Below, piece by piece: positions 61,919-64,000 of a stretch of 64,000 nt of DNA. The number at the start of each line of letters is the position of its first letter. The first letter of the stretch is position 1. Under the pieces are notes generated by a model. That model was given only the letters and a program-made list of their open reading frames with translations. It searched no databases and was not told the origin of the DNA. Origin of the DNA: Deminuibacter soli (lineage in GTDB: Bacteria > Bacteroidota > Bacteroidia > Chitinophagales > Chitinophagaceae); NCBI RefSeq assembly GCF_003412455.1, contig NZ_QTJU01000001.1, positions 868,001 to 932,000 on the forward strand, read 5' to 3'. The translations under genes and the position numbers were made by a program.

Positions 61919-63139
61919 ATGAGAACGATGAATTATGTAACTTTTCTATCCGATTCTTTGGTCAAATGCAGGACCGGAATTGCATTATTCTCCAGACACA
62001 ACGGTCTGTTCAAAAAAGGAAATCAGAAAGAAGCCAACTTTGAATCACCAGTTTTTTGGGACAAAGGCCATTCAATCATTAACCCGTCCTCCAGGAAAAG
62101 GAAGCATGGAATAACGAAGAAAGGAATATATCTGGCACCGAAAGCAGGAGGAATATACTATTTCATTAGCGTGATAACTGCGTTACTACTCATAAGCGCG
62201 CCTTCATGGAATTATTCTTCCATGAGCACCGGCTGGTTGCAGTCCATATGCCCTGGTGGTATGGTCAAAAACGCATCTGCCGGGTTCGCTTTGCTTGCCG
62301 ATATCGATATTACCGGGATTGTTTCCGGTAATGCCCTGTTAGCCGGATTAATGTTTCTGCTGCCCGGTTTAAAACAAATGCTTGTAATATGGTATGGTGA
62401 ATTGCTGCTCACTGCTTTTTGCGGCGCCTCCCTGCTGATATATGTACGCCATGTATACGACAGGAAAAAAGAGAAAATGGCCTACCACAACCGTTTGCTC
62501 GAAATGCAGGCAAAAGCGCTGACCAACCAGATGAACCCGCACTTCATCTACAATTCACTGAGTACCGTGCAGCACCTGATTATGATTGATGAAAAACAGA
62601 AGGCCTTTGACTATATATCCGATTTCTCGCTGCTGATGCGCCAAATGCTCACCAACACCCGCAAATCGTATATATCACTGGATGATGAAGTGGATTTTCT
62701 GAAACGCTACCTCGAACTCGAGAAAATCCGTTTTATCAACGCCTTCCAGTACGAATTTCATATTGATGAAGACCTGCGCAGCAACAGCTATTGCATTCCT
62801 TCCATGCTTATTCAGCCCATCCTGGAAAATGCAATTAAACACGGGTTTTCACCAAAACGGGAAAACAACCTGCTGAAAGTAACCATGGTGGCACAAAACG
62901 ATCTGGTGATTTGCAGCGTAGATGATAATGGGATTGGCTGGAAAAAGAAAAATTCTGATTTTACCACTACCATTAAACACGAATCAACAGCACTAACCAT
63001 TTTGCGCGAAAGACTGAACCTGATTAAATCATACAACGGCAACAGCGGCAACCTGGAGATTATTGACAAATTCCTGGCAGACAACCAGCAGACAGGCACT
63101 ATCGTAAAAATTTACATCCCGATTATCAATTCGCTCTAA
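61919..63139 (+). CDS. LytS-family sensor histidine kinase
   Basis: A 406-aa protein. The first 75 residues are polar and unlike a signal peptide. Two or three hydrophobic segments follow (about 78-95, 132-150 and 158-176), and then a coiled linker. The His_kinase domain has the phosphoacceptor H208 in NQMNPHFIYNSL. The HATPase region has the N box LIQPILENAIKHGF and the G box SVDDNGIGW. There is no obvious periplasmic sensor domain, so the signal may be sensed in the membrane. The response regulator gene begins about 170 bases later. Confidence 0.92.
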   Translation: MRTMNYVTFLSDSLVKCRTGIALFSRHNGLFKKGNQKEANFESPVFWDKGHSIINPSSRKRKHGITKKGIYLAPKAGGIYYFISVITALLLISAPSWNYSSMSTGWLQSICPGGMVKNASAGFALLADIDITGIVSGNALLAGLMFLLPGLKQMLVIWYGELLLTAFCGASLLIYVRHVYDRKKEKMAYHNRLLEMQAKALTNQMNPHFIYNSLSTVQHLIMIDEKQKAFDYISDFSLLMRQMLTNTRKSYISLDDEVDFLKRYLELEKIRFINAFQYEFHIDEDLRSNSYCIPSMLIQPILENAIKHGFSPKRENNLLKVTMVAQNDLVICSVDDNGIGWKKKNSDFTTTIKHESTALTILRERLNLIKSYNGNSGNLEIIDKFLADNQQTGTIVKIYIPIINSL

Positions 63140-63311
63140 AACCAACTGCTTAATACCAATCCTATTCTTAACCAAAACACAGCCCATGACCAGAAAATAA
63201 CAATCCCGACAAAAAACCAAAGCACTAAAAACAACAACCCATGATCCTTACCAAACCTTTCAACTTAATTCATGCACTAAAAACAATTGTAACAAACCAA
63301 AACTCTACTTT

Positions 63312-64000
63312 ATGAAAACAATCAAGGCTGCCCTTGTAGACGACGAGATCTCGAATCTCCAGATTATGAAAAATATCCTGGAGAACCAATGCGAGGATGT
63401 GGAGATAGTATGGGCTACAGACAACCTGGAGGATGCGCATAAATACATCAGGGAAAAGGAAGTAGATGTCATTTTTATGGATATTGAAATGCCGCCGCAC
63501 AGCTCATTTCAGTTACTCGAAAACCTTTCTAAGCCCAACTTCGAAGTAATATTCGTAACGGCTTACCAGGAATATGCGTTAAAAGCCATTAAAATGGCCG
63601 CACTGGACTATATACTGAAACCCATTAAAGGTTCGGACATTGTTCAGGTGATTAACAAGCTGCGCACCATGCGCAAAGACAAATTCGGCGAATTAACCGG
63701 TTTAATTAAACACTACCTGAATGGCATGCCCGACAATTTTTCCAAAATTGTGGTACATGTGGCAGATGGGTACGATGTGGTAGACATCAGCAACATTATT
63801 TACATTGAAGCGCTGGACAGCTATACCAAAGTAAAACTGCCAGGCAATGTTTCGTATGTAACCTCGCGTTCGCTGAAAGATTTTGAAGACCTGCTGTCGG
63901 AAAAAGGATTTTACCGCGTGCACAAGTCATACCTGATCAACTTCAGGCATATTATGAAAATTGTGAAAGGCGTGGCTGCTTCGGTTATTATGACCAACGG
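63312..64000 (+). CDS. LytTR-type response regulator (cut by the right edge)
   Basis: The frame is open from the ATG at 63312 to the end, with 229 codons visible. The receiver domain has acidic residues D10-D11, phosphoacceptor D57 (VIFMDIEMPP), the VTAYQ switch Thr and LKPI with the conserved Lys. From about residue 140 a LytTR DNA-binding domain follows (DISNIIYIEALDSYTKVKL, FYRVHKSYLINFRHI). It pairs with the histidine kinase upstream. The last part of the LytTR domain lies outside the window. Confidence 0.92.
   Translation, partial: MKTIKAALVDDEISNLQIMKNILENQCEDVEIVWATDNLEDAHKYIREKEVDVIFMDIEMPPHSSFQLLENLSKPNFEVIFVTAYQEYALKAIKMAALDYILKPIKGSDIVQVINKLRTMRKDKFGELTGLIKHYLNGMPDNFSKIVVHVADGYDVVDISNIIYIEALDSYTKVKLPGNVSYVTSRSLKDFEDLLSEKGFYRVHKSYLINFRHIMKIVKGVAASVIMTN

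Noticed and set aside
1-64000. CRISPR arrays, tRNA or rRNA genes, transposase genes
   Set aside because: No spaced direct repeats, no tRNA- or rRNA-like sequence and no transposase domain was recognised in reading the window.

Overview
The window is a stretch of a Bacteroidota chromosome, most likely from the Chitinophagaceae (Chitinophaga/Filimonas/Niastella type). This placement is an inference. It rests on carboxypeptidase-regulatory-domain TonB receptors, DUF6089 and DUF6799 envelope proteins, LytS/LytTR two-component genes, start codons preceded by A-rich tracts rather than Shine-Dalgarno sequences, and several good matches to the Bacteroidota promoter (TTG at -33, TAnnTTTG at -7). No rRNA, tRNA, CRISPR array or intact insertion sequence was seen. 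Most intergenic regions end in strong hairpin-plus-T-run terminators, many of them shared by convergent genes.

Layout. 1-3.3 kb: edge of a SWIM-type gene, an unrecognised protein and a siderophore-type TonB receptor. 3.5-8.2 kb: an Rhs polymorphic toxin with PAAR-like N-terminus and an overlapping immunity-type gene; base composition drops in the toxin tip and immunity gene. 8.3-16.3 kb: M48, M1 and S10 peptidases, a lipoprotein and a methyltransferase. 16.5-25.3 kb: unrecognised and TPR-like proteins, a DUF481 outer-membrane protein, an MBL-fold hydrolase, an ECF42-type sigma factor with its DGPF/YCII partner, an internally deleted FtsX-type permease, a methyltransferase, a cyclophilin lipoprotein, an endonuclease Q-like PHP protein and a LamG-like secreted protein. 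25.4-33.6 kb: a GH127 glycosidase, a zeta-like kinase with a small overlapping partner, a cupin, an AraC regulator with a CxxC head, an RRM protein and a secreted PI-PLC. 33.9-39.4 kb: a three-gene JetA-JetB-JetC (Wadjet/MksFEB-like) SMC operon with no JetD next to it. 39.9-47.9 kb: a PAP2 phosphatase, a DUF2157 membrane pair, a DUF2383 bundle protein, an FtsX-type permease and tandem DUF6089 barrels. 47.9-54.9 kb: a TreS-maltokinase fusion, an AI-2E family transporter, a DUF5009 membrane protein and small envelope proteins. 55-64 kb: two paralogous small RNA genes flanking a DUF3820 gene and an AsmA-like gene, an outer-membrane receptor, a CvfB-like S1 protein and a LytS/LytTR pair cut by the right edge.

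The observation I rate highest is the pair of small RNA genes at about 55.1-55.2 kb and 57.4-57.5 kb. They share an identical 27-nt core, promoters with the same 20-nt spacer, and two hairpins whose arms differ but keep pairing (covariation). I cannot assign them to a known family. Next are the JetABC operon without JetD, the toxin/immunity tip of the Rhs gene, and a decayed ABC permease that keeps only its two ends.
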